Made by a program: the position numbers and the translations under genes. 64,000 nt of DNA. Source: Formicarius rufipectus. Lineage: Eukaryota; Chordata; Aves; Passeriformes; Formicariidae. Within the stretch, counting starts at the first letter, position 1; the number at the start of each line of letters is the position of its first letter. Of this stretch, positions 25,554 through 37,160 are shown piece after piece. The stretch covers positions 198,811 through 262,810 of the forward strand of contig VXAU01001281.1 of NCBI GenBank assembly GCA_013399695.1. The letters run 5' to 3'. Under the pieces are notes generated by a model. It was not told the origin of the DNA. It did no database searches and was given only the letters and a program-made list of their open reading frames with translations.

Positions 25554-27540
25554 ACTTGTGATAAGCCTCCCTCTGATGATGAAAGAGCATAAAGTAAAAC
25601 CACACCTAGTTTAGTCATGGGGTTTCTGTTTCAATCTGAAAAAAATTAATTATTTTTAAAAAGTCTTCCTAACCCCCAACTTTCTAGCAGATTATAACTC
25701 CAAAAAGCAAATCAAAATATGAGCCTGCAACAGCTGTCGGGGTCCCTTTAATAATATTCTTCATAGCGATGGAAAAGGATTTAAAGCCATCTCCTTATAG
25801 CTGGTTGTAAAATCTCAGTGGCTGGGGAAGACAGAATTAGCAGGTAACAGGACACTAAACCTTTACAACATTTTTACTTACCTCTGTTACAAATAACACT
25901 TCAGAAGACAAGGGAAAGGAAAAGAATAATGTGAAATTTAGTATTTCTGCTTTCTTTTATGCAACTTGTTATTATTCCCCTGCTTTGAGTTGTGAGAATA
26001 GAAGCTATTTGTTAATGTTCTGGTTCTCCTCCTGACTCATATAAAAGGGCAGACAGATAAGATCAAGTAGCTATGTAGGGATACTACCTGTAATTTTTCG
26101 TTCTACTGCTTAATGATATGGAGTTTAATTAAAAAATATATGATGTCATATTTCCCATGATGTTATTGCTTAAAAAGAGGTCTGCATTACACAATCATAT
26201 TGACTAAGTCATGTCCCAGGCAAAATATGCTAGCTTTTATCTGATTATGGCTGTTTTAAGACCCAAATAGAGAAGTTTGCACAACATCTCACTTTGGAGC
26301 ACTGAAATTGTCCTGGCCTATGTCCAAGAGAGTGGAAAAAGGACCTGAAGAAACCAGCTGATGCATTCTCCTTCCCTCAAGGACTTTGAAGTTTCTAAAA
26401 TGTCTTTGTGCAGGGAGTGTGTATGTTTAGAAAAAAAGTATAAATTATCTTTAAAACATGAAGCTGGTTAAAACAATAGGTATAGTACAGCTAACAAGGA
26501 GCATGACTGCTAGCATTTTTGTTCCCAGATTATCAGGAAACCTGTCTCTATTTCTGAAACATCAAAATTATTCACAAGCATGGGATTCATCACCCTGATA
26601 ATGTGTGACTGTCCCATAGGACATACTTTCTCCCTACATGCTGAAAATGAACCTTACTGTGACTCCTTACCTAAGATTTGCAGTATTTTCCGGTTCCTTG
26701 ACTGTATGACTGAAATAATAAATGAAAACCAGCTAATAATGAATGAATTTTCAAACGGATAATAATTTAGTATAAATTACATTCAGCTATAGGCTTTCAT
26801 AAACATATTGAAATATTCTATACAGAGGACTGAATACCTATAGTGCATAATATATCATAAATTAAACCAATTTAACCTTTTTTTCAGAAATCTGTTTGAG
26901 AGTTATATTTTTAGTATAATGCCAGCTTTATGCATTTAAATGTAGGAACTATGAAATGCTACAAAGGCAATTTTAAGTGTTTATTAGTACCTATGAAGGC
27001 ATACCTATAAAAGCTATACTGCAACTGTAAACCTTTATGATGTAATTTATGCCTGTACAATATTGTTTCATATGTTTCAGTTATTTTTCTATCTACTCTA
27101 AAAATGGAAATTTCATATTAACCCTACAGAGGGAATCTACCTAAATTATTGCAATACCTTCCTGCTATTATTATTTTGGGATGTTGACTTAAAGGAAAGC
27201 TGACTTTAAACACAGAGTTAGTACCACTACTTCTTTTGTGTGTTAGTCAGAAACAGACACATTTTATTTTCTACATAAGAAAATTTTATCTGAATTAATC
27301 CCTCTTTGACTACATTAATATATGATGTATTGCTCTTTGATATTTTTTAAATATTGAAATGCAATATTATTTTATCCTGAAAAAATTAATATCTTTTATT
27401 GAAATAAAAATATTTGTTTATACATTTATTTATTTAGATAAATTGAACTTCCATTAGAAAATTGGTCAGACAACCTCTGGCTTGTCCTTTACTGCTTGGA
27501 TCATGTTGAAATTAAGTCTTTCATAACTATGATATACTGA

Positions 27541-27945
27541 TATATCTTCCAGCTGGAAGGAATCATTGAAGTGTTTGATCAGTCAGTGCTTTGGGTAAAC
27601 ATATTCATAGAAAATCTACCACGGTTCCAAGCTGACCTATGGGTCAGAAACCCAGAAGTTTTAGTTGACATAGTTAATGTCCTATTGTGCAGGGACACGA
27701 TGCCATCTCTCTCAAGACCTCTCAGGACTGCTGTAGACAGAATCACAGTAAATCCTCCTCTCTTCAGCAGAGATGAAATTTGGTCTGCTAGAATGATGTG
27801 CACCATGGAGGCTAGAAGGGCTAAAGGATCTCCAGCTCCCCCTAAACTCTCCCAGCTCCAAACAGTGTCATCCAAAGGGCTGTACACTTCTAGAAGTATC
27901 CATGGGGATTTCTGTGTGGTTATGAAGCTTTCCTTATACACATAA
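27541..27945. other. unrecognised block open on both strands
   Basis: The plus strand is open from just after a stop at 27538-27540 to 27945, about 134 codons, and the minus strand is open over nearly the same interval (27579-27941, 120 codons). The block is richer in G+C than its flanks. A pyrimidine tract ending in AG lies at 27545-27552, which could be a splice acceptor. I do not recognise either translation: no signal peptide, membrane segment or family motif is evident. It could be a decayed processed pseudogene, an unidentified transposon piece, a conserved non-coding element, or chance. The plus-strand frame opens without an ATG. Confidence 0.35.
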
Positions 27946-28148
27946 TGGGCACATCCAGCTTCTAATGGGCCTGAAATATGTTAAACTTAAAAAAACTTTA
28001 TAAATATCTAAAATTAGCAGTGTGTGACAAAAGCTGTCACTTTGAAAAGTAGTTCCTCAAGACGCTTGATAAATTGTGGAGAAGAAGTAGATTCAGGTGA
28101 AAATAATAATTCTTGTGACTGTGTCATTAGTATGAATTTCTACTCTTT

Positions 28149-28164
28149 AAAAAAAAAAAAAAAA
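28149..28164. repeat. poly(A), 16 bases
   Basis: Uninterrupted A-run. Confidence 0.9.
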
Positions 28165-28315
28165 GTTTCCCCTTAAATTCCATAAACATAAGAAGTATTT
28201 TCTATGAAATGAAGAAAATGAAGAAGGAAGGAGAGAGCACAAGTGTTTTCAAAATTCATTTTAGCCTTAGACTTTTTAATAATTTTCCCCTCTATTCTTC
28301 TTCATCCATATTAAA

Positions 28316-28341
28316 AATAAGTAAGTAAATAAATAAATAAT
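28316..28341. repeat. (TAAA)n microsatellite
   Basis: AAGT and AAAT tetranucleotide units in tandem. Confidence 0.85.
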
Positions 28342-30689
28342 CAGTCCTTTCTAGTCCTTCTGGCCTTCAGTAACAGTAAAACTCCTCTCAGAGTGCTGAC
28401 CAGAATTGTGGGACTGTATCTCCAAGCCACCTCACTCCTGTGGAAACCCACACAAATGCAGGACATCTGCCAGAACAGAGAGTTGGACTTAAAACTGTAA
28501 AAACGAGTATTACTGGTACATTTACTGATACAGTGACATTAAGAACAGATTTTCTGGTGTACCATTTTTCCTTGCCCTGACTGTGTGTAAATTGTGGAAT
28601 GGCAAGCACAGCCCATGTGGATAATAAAGTGGTTTCCTTAGAGAAAATAAAAGCAGAAACTATAAAGCAGCACATCCTCCCAACTGATGTGACTATTTAA
28701 TGGTACTGATAACAGAGAGAACAGACGTAAGTAGTCTCACTGTTTTTATGCACACAGCATAGTTCCTCAAATAGCTGAATTACTTTCCATATAAGATCAT
28801 AAAATCTAGATAGAATCTCATAGGGCTGCCATTAAGCAAGAGGGCATGACTATGACGTTCTAATATTAGTATTAAAAGCTAAATATAGCAGCCAGCATTT
28901 CTGGTGCCCACTTGTGCTCATTTCTTCTGTGATGAGTAATTCATCTGTCTCCTTCATGTTAACAGGGAGCTCATGTGTATTGAAAAGAAAGCTCCAGGCC
29001 AGAGCTTAGACCAATAAGCCATTCTTTTTTCAAATTTTTTCAAAAAAGGGGAGCACAAATTAGGCATATAGACAAGTAATTCCTGAAACCACTGAACGTC
29101 CAAGAGCATGTCAGCAGGACTGTGAGATGGGGAGGAGAAAGAGAAAATTTGCATTTATGTAGAAATCAATTTGATTAAAAACCTTCATGTTTATCTCTGA
29201 ATGTCACAGGAAGTAAAAAACCACAGGCAGACATGCACTGTCCTCAGCGATCAATATGTAATGCCTTGTTTCAGTTAAAGGCCATAAATGCACTGACTTC
29301 AAATTATTGAGTTGGTTTTATGACTGCTCTGTGTCTCTGCGGACACATCACCACTCAGGTTACAGTGAGTCTTTGCAATCTCCTTTACAGAACTTCATAA
29401 TACAAATTGTCAGCTGAAAGCAAAAAATTGCACTGGTCACTGAAAATGGTGACACACTATTTCCTAGTTTTTGCTGCTTTCTAAATACATTTTCCAATTA
29501 TTTAAAACTGATGTGCTGTGTTATATGATTAGGAGACTAAAAAAGAGACAATTGGCTAGGCCTCTGTTAAAACTATTTTATTTTGTCTACGACTTTAAAG
29601 ATTCTTTAGTGTGTGCCCAAAGCAAATTACAGGAGCAAAACATAACTGTTAAGAGAGAATAAACTGTCATAGACAGTAGTAAGAGAGCAAAATTGAAAGA
29701 AATTTCAGATTAAAATGAAAAGGAACTTTTCTTCACAGGTATTATCTTTGTGTGTACAAATGATAAGAAATTTATTGACAGATGTCCATAACAAGAGGTA
29801 GTTGTAGTGCAGTTTGCATCCATAAACAATATGGGTCTTTACTGCTTTTGATATTCAGGTTTCAATCCGGCCTTTTGACCGGTATAAAATTATTACAAAA
29901 CACATTCCCGTATCTGTATTTTATACATATATGAAATACCAATATCAAAAACCGTCCTATTGACAAATACTACTGCACACACCACAGTGGATTCAGCCAT
30001 GGACAAACTTACAGACAGTTTTGCTTAGGAAAGAGCAAAATACAGATGGATACAGATGCTACCAGTCGCATACGACAACCCAATGATAGTTGTATAGAGC
30101 AAGGAACCAAAAAAGTTGCTTACATCTTACATATCCGTTCTTCACAGAAGACAAAAACATATCAGATCCTGTAAATAGACATAGAAATTTAAAAGGTCAG
30201 GTCCTTACTTCCTTCTGTACTCCTGTGTATCTAAATGTGTTGTGTAGTTTTAACCTTCACTCCGGTTTTGTGTGCACACATGTGAAATTTCAACAGTCTG
30301 ATTAAATTAGAGGTGGCTTTTTAAAGATACACTTCTGAGCAAGAATGGCGACATAACTAAGGATAAGCAATTTTAGTCTTAGAAAGAGTCCATTTGCTTG
30401 ATCATGTGACTTCTCTACTTCACCTTTTAGTTTTTCATTGCTGTAACTGAAGTTCGAATGTAACAAGAGCATATATTCTCTCCTCTCATGTCTATACAAT
30501 TCTGAATTAACTCATTGAGTTTACATCTAGGCTGATAGGGATGACAATCCCTATGCCAGCAACTCTAATGTTTTCTGAGTACTAGTGTTTAAATGAATTA
30601 AATTGTACCATTGATTTGTGCTAGTGCTATACTTCACATGATTTTACTCTTTGGAATTAATCCAATGTAAAGTTCAATATCTGACAGAT

Positions 30690-30702
30690 TTGGGGGGGGG
30701 GA
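30690..30702. repeat. poly(G) run
   Basis: About ten consecutive G bases in an AT-rich setting. Confidence 0.8.
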
Positions 30703-33700
30703 GGTTGTTGTCATCTAGTCTGCTAGGTTTTCATCTACAAAACAATGTGCTTAAGGGAGGTCCAGGCTCTTTAACACAGAGAATATGGGAGAAAAAACTC
30801 ACTCCAAAGATGCATAGCCAATAGTATTATTTCAAGTGATCTGTTTTTGCCAAACATTGATTTTGTCCCTCCAAAAAAGCCCCCCAGAAACTGCACATGG
30901 AGGAGAAGGCATTAGCTGAAGATTTAGATTTCTTAAATTATTGTATTCACTGATGTCATAGAAAAACCAGAACTCTGGTAAGTTCAAAGTGAATAAAATA
31001 GGAAGTGAGAGTAATTTTTAAATTATGTTAATTTACCATAATATAAAGAAAAAACCATTTAAATAGTTATACATTACATAACTGACATTTTCAACAAACA
31101 GCTTGTTGCTAACAGCCTGACAAGCCTCTTCAAACTGAGGATGACATTGCTATTGTGAGGGTGGAAGAATTGCCTGTCATGTATTCATATACTGACTGAT
31201 GGGAAAGAGATTCATCTCACCTAACTTCAGGCCTTTATCAGCTCCAGCGCCAGACATGCAACTAGGTGTACATTCAGTGTCTTAGCGTACAAAGCTAAAA
31301 TCTTTCCTACTCTAGTCACCCACTTTTGACCATCTCTGTGTACTGCACATCTGACATTCATCTCTGTTGTGTTTAGCATTATCTGAGACTTTCCAGATGT
31401 TCAAGGTGCCAGCTGAAGGCTTTCAGGTACACCATGGAGCCTATAGGTGACCCACACCCTTTAGTTACAACAGCTGGAGACTATGCTGTGTACCCTGGGG
31501 CACCTCAGGTAATGTGTATTAAGCAGCTGAGTTGCACCCACATTGGTTACAGTAGAAACGTAAATATCTGGCTCACGTGCCGTCATCTTCCTATACACAA
31601 GTAAATTTAGTGTCTCAGTCTGTCTCAACACGGATATCTAATGTGGTTTGAGTTGTTCAAGCAATTTCTAGCTCCTTCTCCTCGATTCTGTTTAGGCCAC
31701 GAGCCATATTCACCAGCTTTGCAGACATCTGGAATACTCTAGGCAAGAAATTGCACAAATACATATGTTTATGCAGTTGAAGCTTGCCGTCAGATTCTAA
31801 TCTAATCTAGCTGTTAAATTTCCTCTCCAGACAACAGAAAGGCAAAAATACTTCCGTGAGTCTATTAATATTACTTGAATCATGTAACATATTTTTAAAA
31901 GTGATTCTCTGTTGAGTACAGTGGGTAATAATACAACTTTCTGAGAGAAAAAAAAAGAAAATTTTCAAGTAGACAAAAATGGTGAGAGGTTCCAAGAGTG
32001 CTAGCATTGTTTCAAAATTAATCATTACCAGTGTTGACTTGGCCTGTGTTGAAGGGACACTTGAGCACACCAGTACAAAACTGACCAGAAATAACAGAAA
32101 GGCTACAGACTTGTTAGGGAACACAAGCTGGATAACACATTAGATATTATTACCATGCAGGCTCTCAAAAAGGCACCAGAATATATGATGCCTGATTTAC
32201 GAGTTACATAGTCTCATCCAAAGAGTAATTTCTGAGTGCAAATTGTTTCTGAAAAAAAGAGATTACAGAGTACTCCCTAAGAAGCATCATGATATTTAAT
32301 TTCCTCTCATTTATCTTGTATTATTTGTATCCCATATTTGTGTGAATAAAGGAACTCCTTATCCCTGAAACTCTTACCTCCAGGTCAAGGGACTACTATG
32401 TATTTGAGCCTTGGCCTTACATTATGCACTTTAAATCTGCAGTCTGGTGCCTAGACCTGTGCTTGCTTTGCTTGCATTTCATCATGACAGGAGGTATATA
32501 AACTCCAAAGCAAACACCCAACAGGGCTTATCACAGCAGATTGAGCACAGGCCTTCAGACCACAACTTGTTTGTGTCATCTTAAATTGGGCCGTAGGCAG
32601 AGCAACCTCAGGTTTTCTCCAAAAAAAGAAAAACTTTCTCATTAATTTTAGCCAGGTCTGTAATTAAATATCACTCGCTGTATAAGTTTTAACATCTCAG
32701 GATGGCTGTTTTCCTGTGAGGCCTCTTAACACAAGTACCGAAAAACTCAGACAAGTTTCGTTGCTACTCTTCCGCTGCAGGAAACACAGGCGCCTTTGAA
32801 CACCAATTCATGGCATGCGATTGCCAGACCTGTGGGCTCTTTAAAAACTTGAACTGTGAAATAATACAGTATCTTCAAGTTTGCAAAACTATTACATTCT
32901 ATTATGATACTGTTTTAATATTTCAAATGTAAATTCTGTAATATTTAGGAAGATGGTTCAGAGCAACAGGCCAAAATTCCATTCACCTGGACAGAATTCT
33001 ATCCTTCTTCAAACAAGCTGAAGAAAATACTCTGTCTTTTGCTCGCATACTACGACCTTTGTCAACACTTGACCTCATTTTTCAGAAGGATATTTATCAG
33101 ATCATAAAAATCACCTAACAGCTCCTGACTGATAGAGCTGTTCAGGTTTTTTACCTATAGAGCAACACCTCTGAACATTTATGCAAATTATTAAAGGTGA
33201 TATGTAACTCTTTGGCTTTATTTTAACATGGCAATCTCTTTGTATTCAAGTGGATTCATAATCTCATTTTCCTCAAATATTAAGAAGTACATAGAAAAGG
33301 ACACAAAAAATTCCATTATGTAACTCCAAATCTGGGGTGGAGGTGAAAAAGGTAGTAAAGTGTAAATGAAGAGGAATCCTTTTCAGCCTAGATTTTAGTA
33401 GAAGTTGCATTGTAATTTGACTGTTCTATGATCGATGTTTTATTCAAATTTAGTAACACAGAAACTAATCACACAGTAAGAGCTTTGACAAATATGGTTA
33501 ATAGCATCTTTCCCAATACTTTATCAGGGCACATGTTGTACAAATTTAATGTAATATAGTTACAATAATGTACAGCAATCAAAAAAATGGATTTGAGAAT
33601 GAGTTAAAATTATTGATACATTATTATAAATTTTTGGCAATTTGATTTTATCAACTTTTTAAAATGAATGTAACATTTATAATTGTAAATGAGAAAATTA

Positions 33701-33715
33701 GCATCAGAACACATT

Positions 33716-33735
33716 AAAAAAAAAAAAAAAAAAAA
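33716..33735. repeat. poly(A), 20 bases
   Basis: Uninterrupted A-run. No retrocopy was recognised upstream of it. Confidence 0.9.
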
Positions 33736-34910
33736 GGAATCATTATGCTGAGCATGCATGACTCACTGAAGTATGGTGAGTAGGAGGTTCTGTGTAGTAA
33801 CCTGAATTGCACTGAAGATAAAGTACACTTTGAATTCTCTTTTTCTCTCTCTCTTCAGTGAGCCAAACCTCCATGAAGTAGAGATGAATAGAATTTTGGA
33901 TATTTTGCTGAACTGACTTTACAGAATTAATAAAGATGTACAAGCTGTTTTACAAACAGCGAGATGGAAACTGGATAGAGGAACATAAGCTAAGGCACAA
34001 AACTGAGACAAGTCTATCAGCTTTTATGAAAATTATTTCATATTGTAATCAGTATAACTTTTATAGTAGGAACATCTCCCAGAGGTCAGCTAATACAGCC
34101 TAAATAATTCCTTTCTGTAGTTTTTGGGCTCAGGTTCATACAAGTCAGTCAAATCACCTTACTGAATGCAGATGCTGAAAACACTGCTGATCTCAGCACT
34201 CTGCAGTCTCATTCTTCATCCAGCTTATCCTCACTCAGAGTGTAAGCATAGAAAGACATCAAGGGAACCAAACCTCGGAAATACAAATTCCTTCTATAAT
34301 GAGTAATTGGACCCCTGTCTGACCAAGTGGACAGAAAAAGCTAGTATTGGACCATTTTACACTAGGAAAAGATAAATTAAAGGATAACAGCCATTTCCAC
34401 AGAGTGTGCAAAGAAGAAATGAACAGAGCATGAAGTTAATTAACCCCTGCAAAACTTATCCCTAAACCAGAACAAATATAGATGAATTCCTATTGTCAAA
34501 TCACTCTCTTAACTCCACATTATTTAATAATTCCCCTTTATCCTATTCTCCCTTCAGACTCATCTTTCCTCCTCAAGATGAGAAATTGCAATGTGAATTC
34601 TGGAAGCCTGACCAATATCACACACCTTTTGTTCCACTATAGAACCTACAAGCACAGTTTTTGTTACGTTATTCTTTGTAACATGTTCATCAGTAAGAAC
34701 AAATGTGACAAATTCATTCTGTATTTACTGTTAGATACTATCATATTTTAAAATTTAGGCTAAGGAAGAAGAAGCCATCATATCACACAAACACTGGCAA
34801 GTATTAACTAGTTATAAATAGACTTTTATTCACATGAATTAAATTGTTACAGTAAATGTACTGTGATTTCTATGGATTTGTTTGGAAAAGGGGGCAAATC
34901 TATATTTCCT

Positions 34911-34960
34911 AAAAACAAACAAACAAACAAAAACAAAACAAACAAACAAACAAAAAAACC
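34911..34960. repeat. (CAAA)n microsatellite
   Basis: Repeated CAAA units with occasional CAAAAA. Confidence 0.9.
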
Positions 34961-36539
34961 TGACAAATTCCCTACCATGAGCTTCTTCCTGAGACTCTCA
35001 TATTCAGTGCTTTGCTCACAAGTTCTCCACTATCCATGTAAAACATCTCAGTGCAGGCAGGCAGGTCTTACCCAGAATGATTTTATTGCATGACAGAAGG
35101 AAAGGTCAAATCAGAAGGAAAGTTTGGGAGGACTAGGAAGGATATGGGTAAAAGAAGAAACAGAATGAGATGAATCTGATTACAAGCAGTTGATCTGGTG
35201 GCCTTTCTCTTGAGGATTATTGAACATTGATGAAGTTCCATAAGTGGCTTGCAGCTCTGTACACAAAGCAATACCCCCCTTCCCAAAGACCATCTGCATA
35301 AAGTGAACTTAATTTTTATTAAAAACGCTGAGGAGTAAGTTGCTGAGATACTTAATTCACATCATACACAATTTTGTGTGCATGTAAAAGAAGATGGACT
35401 CTAAACAGATAAATCAGTGAATCATCTATTTTAAACATGCTTTTGATGGACATAACCACTCCAGTAAATAGGAGTCTCAAGACAGCTGTCAGGTAAAAAA
35501 TGGAAATAGTAGGCTAATGAAAGGAGATTTTTAAATAGAAAATTGTTTGAGTGGTAAATTGATGTCTTAGAGGAAAGGGGTAACAGCATGTATAGAGATA
35601 AAATTATAAGGTTAGTCTCAAAATGCAAGCAAGATCATAATTCTTTCTATCTCCCTAGACCTTCTTGATTTTGATTGTGGCCTCAGGGCATGAGTGCAAC
35701 ACAAACACTAAAAAATAAACAATGCAATAGGTCTTTAAGGCATTCTCTATTTCAGTGGAGCTCGTGACTTATGAACATCCTGGAAATAGTTTTTTTGGCA
35801 CTGTCATAAATAAATTTGGCCATTTGTTGCTTGAGGGGCCATTCTGGCAAGATTTCTCAGAACATAAAATAGGCCAGGCTACTGACAGAGGTTGAACATG
35901 TCCTTTCAACTGCAATGAAAAGATGTTAAAGATTCTGAATGAACTGGAAAATAATAACAGAAACAAATAAAAAAGTTCATATATATATATATTCTTCATT
36001 AATTTTAAGCTTAGAGCAAAACCTCAACACTTTGCTATATTTATAACATAAGAGCTAAGAGCAGGCCATGTCTTTGTAAATGTTGACTTCCTAAAAATAA
36101 AATTAATAAAAAATACTAATATTCATAAAACTAAAATATTATTATCAATTGAAATTCCACAATATTTTATTTATTTGGAAATACTGAAATACAAAAGTTT
36201 TCCAAGGAAGGTAGAGAGCTTTCTTATAAGGGAGCATTTCTAGAATCAGAAGACCTAGAACTTACAGGATATAGGATCACAAAGAGGTTCAAAGGTTTTG
36301 CATTACACTAAAAGAATTCTGAAGTCAATTTTGTGAAAAAGCAAACAGAAAGCAGCTTCAGTGACTCAAAAGTGGTGACCAACACCAACAAAATTGCTTG
36401 TTATCCCACATTCAGACTTCTTCAGGTCATGAAAAATCTTAGTTCCCTGGTGTATAATTATCAGATACCAGATCAGCAACTATTGGGTCAGAACCACCCT
36501 GTAGCATACATGTGTGTGCATGGAGGGGAAGGGACAGTT

Positions 36540-37160
36540 TAAACCTCACAGAGGTAAGACGGTGTTGTACCTCTCACAGCAGTCCCTGGAGCCAATACGA
36601 GGAGCCCCACAGCGTCTGTCAGTCATAAACAGCCCAGGAAAATTATAACACCCACAGCTCCTGGAGCCCCTGACACAGCTCAGACTGGCAGGGACAGTGA
36701 GAATATGGCACCTCACCCTGGCCTGGGACCCCAGAGTTGCCAGGGGGTCAGAAACCCTACCTGAGTTGGTTGGCCATAGAGACTAGAACAGATAAAACCA
36801 AAGGCATGTGTTTGCCACGTGTCACAGCCCTGCCATCTGGATGTGGGAGAGCTGGTCTGCCACAAGTTTCCAGTGGTAGCTCTATGATCTGTCTCTTCCT
36901 CTTTTTCCCTCTCTCTTCTTCTTCCCTCTTCTTCTCTTTCTTTGCTCCTTTCTTGATGCTTTGGGTGGCTTGGAGGTGGAGGGATTGGATCATTAGTGGT
37001 GTGGGTTAGTATGTGCTGGGTTGGTATTGTGGTGGAACTTTTCATCTAGCTTGTGTAGTGCCCTTTTTGAACCTTTGCCAAGTTCCCTTATTTTCTCCTC
37101 TGAATTAATAAAGATACCTCTTGGGAACAAGTCCATGGCTTATTCTGTTGACACTACGTT
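36540..37160 (+). mobile_element. probable endogenous retrovirus LTR (solo, plus strand)
   Basis: This GC-richer block ends in an AT-rich segment with AATAAA at 37107-37112, followed by a short tail finishing near 'ttctgttgaca'. Upstream are CAGATAAAACC near 36788 (weak TATA-like) and a long pyrimidine tract. The layout is that of an LTR with U3, a polyadenylation signal and a short U5. Three overlapping frames of 78-110 codons are low-complexity artefacts of the pyrimidine tract. No viral genes adjoin it. The boundary is uncertain; a start at the TGTTG near 36563 is plausible. Confidence 0.55.
36888..36956. repeat. ~70-bp pyrimidine (CT) tract inside LTR
   Basis: The plus strand is almost entirely C and T, with CTCTT and TTCTT units. 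Such tracts can form triplex (H-DNA) structures; this is inference. Confidence 0.75.

Larger units (their letters stand above)
20247..27540. other. long non-coding stretch
   Basis: About 7.3 kb with no recognisable gene. A slightly GC-richer patch at about 22700-22870 is unassigned. Simple repeats are listed separately (21452-21484, 21741-21774, 22535-22550, 25489-25553). Confidence 0.5.
27946..36539. other. long AT-rich non-coding stretch
   Basis: About 8.6 kb without a recognisable gene or clear transposon. The parts at 28390-28660 and 31060-31700 are a little GC-richer and may hold very old repeats, but I could not assign them. Simple repeats are listed separately. Confidence 0.45.

Noticed and set aside
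34911..34960. regular short repeats that might suggest a CRISPR-like array
   Set aside because: It is a plain CAAA microsatellite with no spacers, in a vertebrate genome.
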